64,000 nucleotides of DNA, from the NCBI GenBank assembly GCA_963725425.1, contig CAVRYJ010000044.1, forward strand, positions 208,869 through 272,868, in the 5' to 3' direction. The notes beneath the pieces are model-generated. The model was not told the DNA's origin, ran no database searches, and worked only from the letters and a program-made list of their open reading frames with translations. This DNA comes from Clostridium_I sp963725425. Lineage in GTDB: Bacteria; Bacillota; Clostridia; Clostridiales; Clostridiaceae. Made by a program: the position numbers and the translations under genes. Below are positions 36,812 through 45,483 of this stretch, in pieces. The first letter of the stretch is position 1. Each line of letters starts with the position of its first letter.

Positions 36812-38122
36812 CTAAAAATCTATACTACAACGAGATAAATCTTTTTTTAATGCTTGCTGGTCAGTGGAACTAATTTTATTGTTTGGTAATTCAAGTTCGT
36901 TTAAATTAGTTAATCCTTCAAGAGCATTTATATTACTAATTTGATTAGAATCTAAGTAAAGTGACTGTAAATTAGTTAATCCTTTTAAGGCACTAATATC
37001 ACTAATTTGATCAGAATTTAAAGCAAGTGATTGCATATTAGTTAATCCTTTTAAAGCACTAATATCACTAATTTTATTAGACCCTACCTCAAGTTGTTGC
37101 ATATTAGTTAATCCTTGAAGAGCACTAATATCACTAATTTCATTATTATTTGCGGTAAGTTCCTGTAAATCACTTAAACCTTTTAAGGCACTTATATCAC
37201 TAATTTGATTAGTATCTATACTAAGTTGTTGTAATGTGCTCAATCCTTTCAAAGGGCTTATGTCTATAATTTCATTGAAATCTAAGTAAAGTGTCTGTAA
37301 TTTAGACAATCCTTTTAAATCACTTATATCTACAATATTATTCTCTTCTAGATTAAGTGTCTGTAAATTTACAAGATTTTCAATTCCACTAATATCACTT
37401 ATTTGCTTCTTACCTGCTTCTAAATCTTTAATATTTATAACATCACTTTTATATAAAGTACCTGTTGGCTTATTAATTGTACTCCTTACTTCTGCTTCTA
37501 AATTTGCATCTTTAAATGTTACAACTGAATTATTGGTATTTGCGGTACCCGTGGTAGTTCCTCCAGCTGGAGGATTTGTTGTTGAGGTAGTAGTGGTTGT
37601 AGTTGTATCAGAAGTTTTAACAATTTTAATTTCAAGTGCTTCAATTCTAAGACCTTTACTGTCAGTACCGGCTTCAGCTCCATCGCTAACCCAAGACTGC
37701 CATCCAATGTTTTGTACGTGTGCTCTATACATAGCACTGTATCCTGGCATATTCTTTAAATCAATTTTAATAGCTTCAACCCTAAGTCCTTTACCCTCAG
37801 TTCCCATCTCTGCACCGTCACTTACTATCGGCTGCCAACCTTGATTTTGGACATAGCATTGATACTCTATACCAGCACCTTTTGGAGCGTTAACTAGTTT
37901 GATTTTTAATGCTTCTACTCGGAATCCTTGTCCATGCGTACCAGACTCTGCACCATCAGATACCAAATTTGTCCATCCCATATTTTGTATTTGACTTTCA
38001 TATGTAACACCTACCTGTGATGTTAATGTATCTGCCCTTATAACTTGTCCATTCATTATCCCTAAAGTTGTTACACCTAAAAAAGTTGCAAGTGTTAGTG
38101 ATAATACTTTTTTTCTTATCAT
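36812..38122 (-). CDS. Secreted ChW-repeat and leucine-rich repeat protein
   Basis: 436 residues, signal peptide ending VIRAD. Three ChW repeats (about 35-180; QNMGW, QNQGW, QNIGW), a Thr-rich linker, and an LRR block of about nine units (about 205-430; ISDISALKGL). RBS GGGGGA before the ATG. It has a visible promoter at 38199-38226, inside a region duplicated upstream of the membrane-protein gene at 39551. Close paralogue of 33793-35784, lacking its C-terminal domains. Confidence 0.9.
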   Translation of the reverse strand: MIRKKVLSLTLATFLGVTTLGIMNGQVIRADTLTSQVGVTYESQIQNMGWTNLVSDGAESGTHGQGFRVEALKIKLVNAPKGAGIEYQCYVQNQGWQPIVSDGAEMGTEGKGLRVEAIKIDLKNMPGYSAMYRAHVQNIGWQSWVSDGAEAGTDSKGLRIEALEIKIVKTSDTTTTTTTSTTNPPAGGTTTGTANTNNSVVTFKDANLEAEVRSTINKPTGTLYKSDVINIKDLEAGKKQISDISGIENLVNLQTLNLEENNIVDISDLKGLSKLQTLYLDFNEIIDISPLKGLSTLQQLSIDTNQISDISALKGLSDLQELTANNNEISDISALQGLTNMQQLEVGSNKISDISALKGLTNMQSLALNSDQISDISALKGLTNLQSLYLDSNQISNINALEGLTNLNELELPNNKISSTDQQALKKDLSRCSIDF

Positions 38123-38160
38123 TAAAAATCCCCCTTAATGTAAATAATTTTGTTAAAAGA

Positions 38161-38266
38161 TGATGCCTAGATTAAGAATAGCAAACTTTCTTCACAAAAT
38201 TATAAACATATGTCACGATTTTGCAAACTTATTGTTTTAGATGAAGGAAATATCTATGTTGCAAGC
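38161..38266. repeat. Duplicated promoter region, copy A
   Basis: Roughly 100 bp from GCCTAGATTAAGAATA to GTTTTAGATGAAG matches 39609-39715 with fewer than ten differences. It includes the -10/-35 of the minus-strand gene at 36812. Confidence 0.8.
38199..38226 (-). promoter_or_regulatory. Promoter of the ChW-LRR gene
   Basis: On the minus strand: TTGCAA, 16 bp, TATAAT, about 80 bp upstream of the start. The spacer carries TCGTGACATATG. Confidence 0.6.
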
Positions 38267-38286
38267 AGTAAAGGGCATTACAATTG

Positions 38287-39551
38287 CTAGCAATCCCTAA
38301 GGGTCGTTGCCAGTGAAGCCAGCTTGACAGAATCTATGCAATATAATGCACATTGCATAAAGTTAAATATAGTTATAGCTTGAATACGATAAGTAAAGGT
38401 AAAATGTTCGTAAGAATGGTTTTTTAATATAAGAAACCATATATAAGGATACATAGCAATAATCAATAGAGGTAAACACTTAATAAGATGTTTGTTTTTA
38501 TCTCTAAACTTAATTAAAAGGAATATCATTAGTAGTATAACTATTATATTAGGAACATTAAGCATACTAACCATGTTTCGATATAAAGTTACAATAGGGC
38601 TAATTTTCTGGGTCAAACCTACTCTAAATAAAAGTGTACTTAAAGCATCATGAATGACATCTCTTTTTAGTACTTTAGTAGCTATAATCCATTTTGTTGA
38701 CCAAGTAAGCGCATACCCAAGAGTCCATAAAATAGTATTTTGAATTAATATAATATAGCTATTACCTTTTTCTTTTTTATTTGCTATGATAATGGCAAAT
38801 GTCAAAGGGATGCCTAGAGTTAATAGTGGTGCTGTTAATAAATCAAAGAAAGATGTGAGGCAACCGATTGTGAAGAATATATATATTAAAACGCTATTAA
38901 AATATAATTTATCACTTATATGTAAAATGAATATTATTGTTAGTAACATAATATAAAATACACTGGAAAATTGTATTGAAAGTGGAACTGCAATTATGTC
39001 AACCATTAGCAATGAATATGCCAATAGTATGGATGTTATTAGCCCTAGTTTTTTATATACTGTGAAAATAGTACATAAAACCAAAATATAAAGTAGTATC
39101 ATATTTACAACTCTAATTTGGCTATAGTTTAAAAGCACTAATGCAGGTTTTAAAAATATCTGATATCCGTGCCAGTATCTAGCATATGATATAACATTGG
39201 TATATTTACCATTTATCTCATTTTTAAGAGACTGAAGTTGATCAATATCTGTTCCAACAATTTTAGGCGGTAATTGTTCTAATTTATTATTTAAGCTCTC
39301 ATTTAAATAATTATCATTGATAGGACTTACGGCTATATTTAACATTAACATATCTGTAAAATTATCTAATTTTGTTTTTTGAATCCTAAATTTATTGATG
39401 GGTGCATTCCCTCTTTACTAAATAGTGATATTGAATCACTAACATGAGCTTTTATTAGCTTAGTAGGTATTGTGTAAGATAAAAACATTGAAGTAATAAA
39501 TGCTGTTATTAACACCAAATAAATTATAATGATATTTCTTGTCTTTACCAT
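38287..39551 (-). pseudogene. Polytopic membrane protein (GT-C-like), one frameshift
   Basis: The first 60 codons (KTRNIIIIYLVLITAFITSM; start ATG 39551) end at an A6 run (T6 at 39375-39380 on the plus strand). Adding one base joins them (FKKTKLDNFTDML) to the remaining 354 codons. The repaired protein of about 421 residues has an N-terminal TM, an external loop and about ten further TMs. The layout resembles membrane glycosyltransferases of the GT-C type, but no catalytic motif was recognised. Probably a single functional gene with a homopolymer error. Confidence 0.65.
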
Positions 39552-39608
39552 ATATATTCTCCCTTGCCGCTTTTATTATGTAAAATAATTTTATTTAAAT
39601 TTTGATTT

Positions 39609-39715
39609 GATGAGCCTAGATTAAGAATAACAAACTTTCTTCACAAAATTATAAACATATGTCACAATTTTGTAAACTTATTGTTTTAAATGAAGAAAAC
39701 ATCTATATTGTAAGC
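39609..39715. repeat. Duplicated promoter region, copy B
   Basis: Second copy of the region at 38161-38266. Its distal end (CTCTCTGGCAAAGATGCCTAA) also resembles 44372-44396 upstream of the phosphoesterase gene. Confidence 0.75.
39648..39675 (-). promoter_or_regulatory. Promoter of the membrane-protein gene
   Basis: Minus strand: TTACAA, 16 bp, TATAAT; same architecture and spacer (TTGTGACATATG) as the promoter at 38199-38226. Confidence 0.6.
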
Positions 39716-39783
39716 TTGCTGCTCTCTGGCAAAGATGCCTAAAAGTTAAGTCTAACTTTCTAACATAAAAATAGTAAAAAATG

Positions 39784-39812
39784 TTGCATTTACTTAAAAT
39801 ATGATATAAAAT
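39784..39812 (+). promoter_or_regulatory. Promoter of the HTH-TPR regulator and peptide operon
   Basis: TTGCAT at 39784, 17-bp spacing, TAAAAT at 39807; the ATG follows at 39850 after GAAGGCGATG. Confidence 0.6.
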
Positions 39813-39849
39813 TGTCTTAATAGGAATAAATAGGAATGAAGGCGATGTA

Positions 39850-41121
39850 ATGAAATTTTTAACCACGGGAGAGAAGGTTAAGACGCTAAGAGAACAATTA
39901 AATTTGACACAAGAAGATTTACAATCAGAAAAAGTTACTAGAGGTCTTATAAGTATGATTGAGACAGGCAGAAGAGATGTTTCTTGTAAAACAGCTATTA
40001 GATTATCAGAGAAGTTTAATACAAAAGCTGAGGAACTTAACATTATTTTAAATATCGATGATGCTTATTTAATGCGCTCGCCCAGTGAAGATGCTGAAAT
40101 TTATTGTTTAAATAAGCTAAAAAATGATGACATAACGGAAAGTACCTTAAAAGAAATTTTTGAATTAATAGAACAATATGATTTATTATTAGTACGGGCT
40201 AAAACATACTTTAAAATCGGAGAAATGGATGAAGGAAAGAAAAATTTTGATGAAGCTTGCAATAATTATGACAAGGCTGTAAAAATATATAAGGCTTTGG
40301 ACAAATGCGAAGAGTTAGGACAAGTTTACCTTAGAATGGGTATTTCTAAAGGTAAAAACTTGCAACATGATACAGCCATAGTTTATTTTAATTCAAGCCA
40401 ATATTATGCATTTGTTTATGACGATAAGAAAATTCAACAATCATCTCTGTATAATTTGGCAAATGCATATAAAAAAATAAATAAAATTGATTTGGCTTTA
40501 GAGACAGCTGAAAAATATTTGGCAATTAGTGATGAAACAGACCAGTTTTATTATTTTGGTTTTAATATTAAAGCAATTTGTTATGAATTGAATGGAGATT
40601 ATAATATAGCTATAGATACTTATAATGATTTGATTACTAAAATTTCAGATAATGAAAATCATATTTTGGGTTATATATATAACAATTTAGCTTTAAACTA
40701 TTGCCATAAAAATAACTTTGAAGAGAGTTTAAAATATTTTGAAATGGCTGAAAAAGTTTTAAATGAGTTAGATAAGACGTTACTAAGCCATACCCTTATA
40801 GAAAAATCTAATGTTTTCTTAAAGCAGAACTTAAATGATGATGCAATTAAAACTATAAAACTAGGATTAAAGTATGCAGCAGAATACAAAGATATGGAAT
40901 ATTTGTTAAAGGGCAATTATATTTTAGCAGATATATACGATAAACAGAGCGATACTGAAAATTTAGAGAAGATTTATCTCCAATTAATTGAGTTATTAAG
41001 AGCTAGTGATGATAAAAATAATCTTAAATCAATTTATTCTAAAATAGCCCTTATGTACATAAAACAAGGCAAATCAGCTTTATGTGAAAAATATCTATTA
41101 TTATCAACTAATTTAAATTAG
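39850..41121 (+). CDS. RRNPP-like HTH-TPR regulator (putative peptide-pheromone receptor)
   Basis: 423 residues. The N-terminal XRE HTH (about 8-62: GEKVKTLREQLNLTQEDL, then GLISMIETGRRDV) is followed by about seven to eight TPR-type helical pairs to the C-terminus (for example YLRMGISKGKNLQHDTAIVYF, YIYNNLALNYCHKNNFEES). This is the architecture of RRNPP regulators (Rap/Rgg/NprR/PlcR/PrgX), which bind short imported peptides in the TPR groove and switch DNA binding. The gene 11 bp downstream encodes a secreted small protein with tandem repeats, the expected cognate-peptide position. Own promoter at 39784. Confidence 0.88.
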   Translation: MKFLTTGEKVKTLREQLNLTQEDLQSEKVTRGLISMIETGRRDVSCKTAIRLSEKFNTKAEELNIILNIDDAYLMRSPSEDAEIYCLNKLKNDDITESTLKEIFELIEQYDLLLVRAKTYFKIGEMDEGKKNFDEACNNYDKAVKIYKALDKCEELGQVYLRMGISKGKNLQHDTAIVYFNSSQYYAFVYDDKKIQQSSLYNLANAYKKINKIDLALETAEKYLAISDETDQFYYFGFNIKAICYELNGDYNIAIDTYNDLITKISDNENHILGYIYNNLALNYCHKNNFEESLKYFEMAEKVLNELDKTLLSHTLIEKSNVFLKQNLNDDAIKTIKLGLKYAAEYKDMEYLLKGNYILADIYDKQSDTENLEKIYLQLIELLRASDDKNNLKSIYSKIALMYIKQGKSALCEKYLLLSTNLN

Positions 41122-41132
41122 GAGGAATATTT

Positions 41133-41438
41133 ATGAAAACTAAAATTTTTAGGAACTTAACTCTAGGACTAGGCTGTTTAGCATTAACTTTCACATTATC
41201 ATCTAATTTGTTACAGCATAATTATAGTAATAAATCTAGCAATAAAATACACACTGATATGGATTCTCCATACGGAATGATTCAATCTAAAAATAAAATA
41301 CACACTGATATGGATTCTCCATATGGGATGATTCAATCTAAACACACTATTAAGCCTATGGAAGATTCTCCATTTGGAATGATTCAATCTAAACATACGA
41401 TTAAGCCTATGGAAGAATCTCCATGGTCAATGATTTAA
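41133..41438 (+). CDS. Tandem-repeat secreted peptide precursor (putative multi-copy pheromone)
   Basis: 101 residues. Signal peptide about 1-27 (IFRNLTLGLGCLALTFTLSS), a short spacer, then four 17-residue units: residues 38-54 and 55-71 (KIHTDMDSPYGMIQSKN/H), 72-88 (TIKPMEDSPFGMIQSKH) and 89-101 (TIKPMEESPWSMI, cut short). The constant core is D/E-S-P-aromatic-G/S-M-I, with lysine-bearing spacers that could be processing sites. RBS GGAGGAAT; 11 bp after the regulator gene, so co-transcribed. Most known RRNPP pheromone precursors carry one copy; four in tandem is unusual. Signalling function is inference from context. A terminator follows. Confidence 0.8.
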   Translation: MKTKIFRNLTLGLGCLALTFTLSSNLLQHNYSNKSSNKIHTDMDSPYGMIQSKNKIHTDMDSPYGMIQSKHTIKPMEDSPFGMIQSKHTIKPMEESPWSMI

Positions 41439-41481
41439 TCTAGTCATATAATTCGTTCTATGCAAGGGTAAGCATTTCTAA

Positions 41482-41509
41482 AAAACTAGGTTAAAAGCCT
41501 AGTTTTTTT
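41482..41509 (+). terminator. Terminator of the regulator-peptide operon
   Basis: AAAACTAGG / CCTAGTTTTTTT with a short loop, 43 bp after the peptide stop. Confidence 0.85.
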
Positions 41510-41599
41510 GTGCTAAAATATAGATTCTAGAGTTCTCATGGAGTTCAGATAGCGGAACCGGAAAAAACCACGCTAAGAAAAGAATTGAGTCAAAATAAA

Positions 41600-41790
41600 A
41601 AAGTTGAGAATTGAAAATTGAAAATTGAGAGTTAATGATGTTTTTCTTCGCTTTGCTCAGAAAAAATAATAATTAGTTTTAGATTTTATGTAGCTTTGCT
41701 ACATAAAATCAACATTAACTCTCCACTCTCAATTCTCAATTCTCAACTTACCAAATTGCTTTGCAATTTCTTATGATTTTTAGGGCATCC
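41600..41790. repeat. Heptamer-armed two-hairpin element, copy in reverse orientation
   Basis: Reverse-oriented relative to the copy at 12530: arm of TTGAGAA/TTGAAAA units, then GTTTTTCTTCGC-ttt-GCTCAGAAAAA, then GATTTTATGTAGC-ttt-GCTACATAAAATC, then the complementary arm. It is followed by AAATTGCTTTGCAATTT and GATTTTTAGGG, which recur inverted at 55910-55945, so the element extends beyond the arms. Confidence 0.75.
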
Positions 41791-41932
41791 CCTTTTGTAG
41801 AACATCAGATTTCAGTAAAGTAACTAGTCTAATACGGTAATTTCGTTAGTATAAGATGTAGCTGACATTCCACTTGAATTGGATATGGTGATTCCATCAT
41901 TGTCATAACCATCATCATTTGTTGGCGCATCC

Positions 41933-44182
41933 TTAACCGTGTAGGTAAGAAACTGCTTTCCCCGTGGAATCAAGAGTTACAGGCACACTATTTGTGCCGA
42001 TATTCTTTCCACTCCATGTAATCGTACCTGTTTTGTCAACAGCACCAGGGGTGAAGGTTACATAAACAGTACCACCAGCATCTGCAACTTTACCATTAGT
42101 ATCAGTAGCTGTGACAATCAGGTTGTAAGTCTTCCCAGACTGTACGCCCTTAATGTTCTGATTGGCGATTTTTCCGGAAACTGTTGGCGAGGTCACTAAG
42201 GTTGAAGAATCAATGGAAAAAGTGTTAGCTCCAGCCGTACCATCATTTTTAATTGAAAACTTCGTTAATGGTGTACCAGTAGATGCTGTGTTAACTGGAC
42301 TATTAACTATGTTTGTTGTATCTATGGCGTCGCTTGGTTTGAACAAAATTTGGTTTGAACTATACTGCACTGGTGTTGCTCCAAGAGCTTTAGATAAATT
42401 ACCAATTGGTAGGCAAACGGAGCCACCCATGTTAATAATAAGAGACTCTAACTTAACAGGTTTCATATCTACTGTTACAGTGTCTCCAGTGGATGGAATC
42501 TGAACCAAGTGATTTCCATACGTAAACCATTCTCCATCTTTGTTACTATTCGCTTGAACGTCCAAGCTTTGTTCCAAATCTTTCACACCCATGTAGAGAT
42601 TCCCTCCTTGCTGAAATGGTGTAACTTGAGCCACTGGCTCGCCCGAACTTGGGTCTAGGAACAAAGGAGCATTGTAGTAGCCTGAGCTAAAGTCAAACAT
42701 GTCATTTAGAGAACCTGAATCAGTATCAAAAGAGCCATTGCCAATGCGTCCAAGATTCCAATTATCCTCAACAAAGCGAAGGACAGAAGATTGGTCTGAA
42801 AGAGTATTGATCACAGCATTGTGCTTAGCATATGGCGAAACCACAAGCATTGGAAGTCGAGGTCCGTATCCTAAACGGTCTTCTGCTCCACCTCTTGGTG
42901 CATTCTTCCCTGCATTATTTCCTTCCAATGCATCTGTGGCTGGATCGTTTGATTGATTCACAATTGGAGGCATAACGTGGTCATACCAGCCATCAGAATC
43001 ATCATAGGTGATAATAATAGCCGTATTTTTCCATGTTGGTGCTGCTTCCAATTTATTCACGGTTTCAACAAGCCATTTCTGTTCGTCAATAGGATCTGAG
43101 TATTGCGGATGCCCATCTTGATAGGCAGGTGCCTTCAAAAAAGAGTAGTTTGGTAAATTCCCTGCATTTGTAGCTGCCCAAAAGTCAGTCAAATCATATT
43201 GATGATTTGCTTGATCCGTATGTCCAATCATTGCAAGGGAGGACGGTTTTTCGTGTGTAACATCAGAGGTTCCATTATAGTATTGAAATGGTTCGTGGTG
43301 AGGGATGTAGTCAGTTACTTCTTGTCCTGCAATGTTCTTATGCTGCGCTGTAGGATCATCGTATCCGCCAAAGAAAGATCCCCAAGTGAGTCCCTTCTCA
43401 TTAAGCAAATCACCGATGTTGGTGCCTGACATTGAAACAGTCGCGCCTTTAGAAGCGTCATCATAGTAAGGGTCGGTGTCGCCGTAAAGCGTACCAGTGC
43501 TACTGACTGATTTGCTTGGAAAGCCTTTGTCCCCTGGCTGTAATACTTTTCCGTTTTGTGCTTTATTTGCACTATATGCAGTAGCTCCACTTGTTTGACC
43601 AGAAACAACATTAATAGCTCCCGGAGTAGAAGGACCTAAGTTTGTGCCGAAGTTATTGTCGTTCATAGCAAAGTGCTGGGCATAATTCCAAAATCCAGTT
43701 ACGGTGTTTCCATCATAATAATTCATTACAATTGAATTGCCATGTCCGTTATTTTGAACGAATGTGTCCATAAGTCCTCCATCAAAGGATTTTTCCTCAG
43801 AAGTATAACCGTGGTCCATATCTGGGGTTGATGCCTGAGACCTATCTAGGCGTTGTGGATTTGCCTGGTTTGGGTTATCAGTTAATAACGCAGCAGACAG
43901 TCCATTCACAGTTGGAGTACCTGGAGCCGCGTAAAATGGAGGCTCACTGTCCGTATTCTTTGCAACTGGATACGTACCGAAATAATGGTCAAATGATTCA
44001 TTTTCATCGAAAATAACCACTACATGTTGAATTGGTGTAGTCGCTTTAGCACCACTGATTACTTGTGTGCTGGTTGGCACTGAAGCTGAGGATGCAACTG
44101 CAAATGCGGACGACACATTACTAGATAGTACTAGTGTGCTAAGTGCGGCTGTAGCAATGACTTTTTTTAGCCGATTTTTCAT
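41933..44182 (-). CDS. Secreted phosphoesterase family protein (phospholipase C / acid phosphatase type)
   Basis: 749 residues. Signal peptide ending SSAFAVAS; phosphoesterase domain (PF04185 type) with IQHVVVIFDENESFDHYFGTYP, the metal-binding start, and IITYDDSDGWYDHVMPP. A copper-amine-oxidase-like stalk region covers about 500-600 (LIINMGGSVCLPIGNLSKALG), then a beta-rich tail. The stop after AVSYLHG follows a G4 run; removing one G gives KQFLTYTVKDAP and about 35 more residues to 41824, so the true end is probably there. G+C is visibly higher than in neighbours, suggesting acquisition. RBS GGGGGGA. Likely releases phosphate from lipids or phosphoesters outside the cell. Confidence 0.85.
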   Translation of the reverse strand: MKNRLKKVIATAALSTLVLSSNVSSAFAVASSASVPTSTQVISGAKATTPIQHVVVIFDENESFDHYFGTYPVAKNTDSEPPFYAAPGTPTVNGLSAALLTDNPNQANPQRLDRSQASTPDMDHGYTSEEKSFDGGLMDTFVQNNGHGNSIVMNYYDGNTVTGFWNYAQHFAMNDNNFGTNLGPSTPGAINVVSGQTSGATAYSANKAQNGKVLQPGDKGFPSKSVSSTGTLYGDTDPYYDDASKGATVSMSGTNIGDLLNEKGLTWGSFFGGYDDPTAQHKNIAGQEVTDYIPHHEPFQYYNGTSDVTHEKPSSLAMIGHTDQANHQYDLTDFWAATNAGNLPNYSFLKAPAYQDGHPQYSDPIDEQKWLVETVNKLEAAPTWKNTAIIITYDDSDGWYDHVMPPIVNQSNDPATDALEGNNAGKNAPRGGAEDRLGYGPRLPMLVVSPYAKHNAVINTLSDQSSVLRFVEDNWNLGRIGNGSFDTDSGSLNDMFDFSSGYYNAPLFLDPSSGEPVAQVTPFQQGGNLYMGVKDLEQSLDVQANSNKDGEWFTYGNHLVQIPSTGDTVTVDMKPVKLESLIINMGGSVCLPIGNLSKALGATPVQYSSNQILFKPSDAIDTTNIVNSPVNTASTGTPLTKFSIKNDGTAGANTFSIDSSTLVTSPTVSGKIANQNIKGVQSGKTYNLIVTATDTNGKVADAGGTVYVTFTPGAVDKTGTITWSGKNIGTNSVPVTLDSTGKAVSYLHG

Positions 44183-44390
44183 TGGAAATTCCCCCCTAAA
44201 TTTTGTGCTTTTTTAATATGTTATAATTTTCTACCTTCTTAGTTTAATGTATATTTGTAAATTCTATTGAATTGATTTGTTAAGAAGTAGTTAAGAATCA
44301 TTAACAAACATTAACAATTAGTAAATATATTGCAAGTTGTAAAGGACATTATTAGTAGAAAGGTTGTTATTCTCTGGCAAAAATATGCTT

Positions 44391-44436
44391 AAAATTAAGA
44401 CTAGGATAGTGAAAAAACTATCCTAGTCTTAATTTT
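44391..44436. terminator. Bidirectional terminator
   Basis: AAAATTAAGACTAGGATAGT / ACTATCCTAGTCTTAATTTT, perfect 20-bp stem with a GAAAAA loop, at the 3' end of the oxidoreductase gene. Confidence 0.85.
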
Positions 44437-44449
44437 GAATTTAATTTGT

Positions 44450-45319
44450 TTAATTTTGGTTCATTACATTAACGATTTCAGTCAATGCCTTGTTCGTTGG
44501 GGTTACTGGACGGCCCAGCAGTTTTTCAAAATCATTGCTCTCAATTTCCAATGCCCCGCCTCGAATAGCTTTCTGGATGTCAACCAAGATAGGAATTACA
44601 AAATCCGGTACCCCAGCGACCTTCATGCTATGAGCATAAGTATCGTCATCAACTTGTTCAACCTGTACTTTAGTGCCAAGTACTGTTCCAAGCTCAGATG
44701 CCAATTCTTGCTCAGTAATGAGTTTTCCTGAAAGCTCATAGATTGTATTATCGTGGCCACTACCAGAAAGCACTGTAGCAGCCGCATCTGCATAATCTTG
44801 CTGAGGTGCCCAGCCTACCTTTCCTGATTTTGCAGATGTTACCCAAGGTGATCCTGCCATCACTCCTTGCATGCTTCCAATCTCATTCTCCAAATACCAG
44901 TTGTTTCTAAGGAATGAATAAGGAATTCCGGTTTTCAGAATAGCCTGTTCAGTCGCACGATGTACTGGAGCAAGGAACAATGAGCTTTCACTTGCATTTC
45001 CTAAGCTGGTATAGGCAATGAACTTAACTTTAGCCTGATTAGCCGCTGCTACAGCATTTGCATGCTGTCTAATTCTTGTTTCATTGTCACCATCAGTTGA
45101 TATAATTAATAATCTATCGATGCCGTGAAAGGCTGAAGCCAATGTTTTAGGGTCATCAAAATCACCTAGTCTAACGTCTACTCCACGTGCACTTAACCAC
45201 TCTGCCTTCTTTGGATCACGAACACTGACTGCTAGTTCACTTGCTGGTACAGTTTTCAGTAATGCACTTACAACCTTTGATCCGAATTTTCCTGTTGCAC
45301 CTGTTAATAATATTTTCAT
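44450..45319 (-). CDS. NmrA-like NAD(P)-binding oxidoreductase (QOR2/YtfG type)
   Basis: About 289 residues from MKILLTGATGKFGSKVV. The GxxGxxG nucleotide-binding motif is GATGKFG. Later YTSLGNA, then RATEQAILKTGIPYSFLRNNWYLEN, are characteristic of the NmrA/QOR2 group of atypical short-chain dehydrogenases. ATG at 45319 follows GGAGGAAAAGACT. Divergent from the HxlR-type regulator, the usual arrangement of a redox or electrophile-responsive pair in which the regulator represses the reductase. G+C-richer codons than surroundings. Confidence 0.88.
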   Translation of the reverse strand: MKILLTGATGKFGSKVVSALLKTVPASELAVSVRDPKKAEWLSARGVDVRLGDFDDPKTLASAFHGIDRLLIISTDGDNETRIRQHANAVAAANQAKVKFIAYTSLGNASESSLFLAPVHRATEQAILKTGIPYSFLRNNWYLENEIGSMQGVMAGSPWVTSAKSGKVGWAPQQDYADAAATVLSGSGHDNTIYELSGKLITEQELASELGTVLGTKVQVEQVDDDTYAHSMKVAGVPDFVIPILVDIQKAIRGGALEIESNDFEKLLGRPVTPTNKALTEIVNVMNQN

Positions 45320-45448
45320 AGTCTTTTCCTCCATATATATTTCGATTTATCCGTTTATTTGCTCCTTAAAATCTAAAGTGATATAATTAGCCTTACACAC
45401 ATTATATTTGCTAACACTAATTTTAACAAGTACGATGTTTTTTAATAC

Positions 45449-45470
45449 ATAGTATCTAAAAAGATACTAT
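45449..45470. promoter_or_regulatory. Palindromic operator in the reductase-HxlR intergenic region
   Basis: ATAGTATCT-AAAA-AGATACTAT, perfect 9-bp arms, just before the HxlR ribosome site GAGGAGG. Likely binding site for the HxlR-family dimer. Confidence 0.65.
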
Positions 45471-45483
45471 AGAGGAGGATAAT

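Noticed and set aside
41239..41438. Tandem repeats in the peptide precursor as a simple DNA microsatellite
   Set aside because: Units differ at the DNA level by many silent and conservative changes while the D/E-S-P-aromatic-x-M-I core is kept, the frame is open with signal peptide and ribosome site, so coding constraint is the better explanation.
43315..43611. Internal minus-strand frame within the phosphoesterase gene
   Set aside because: Overlaps the conserved phosphoesterase frame completely and has no start signals.
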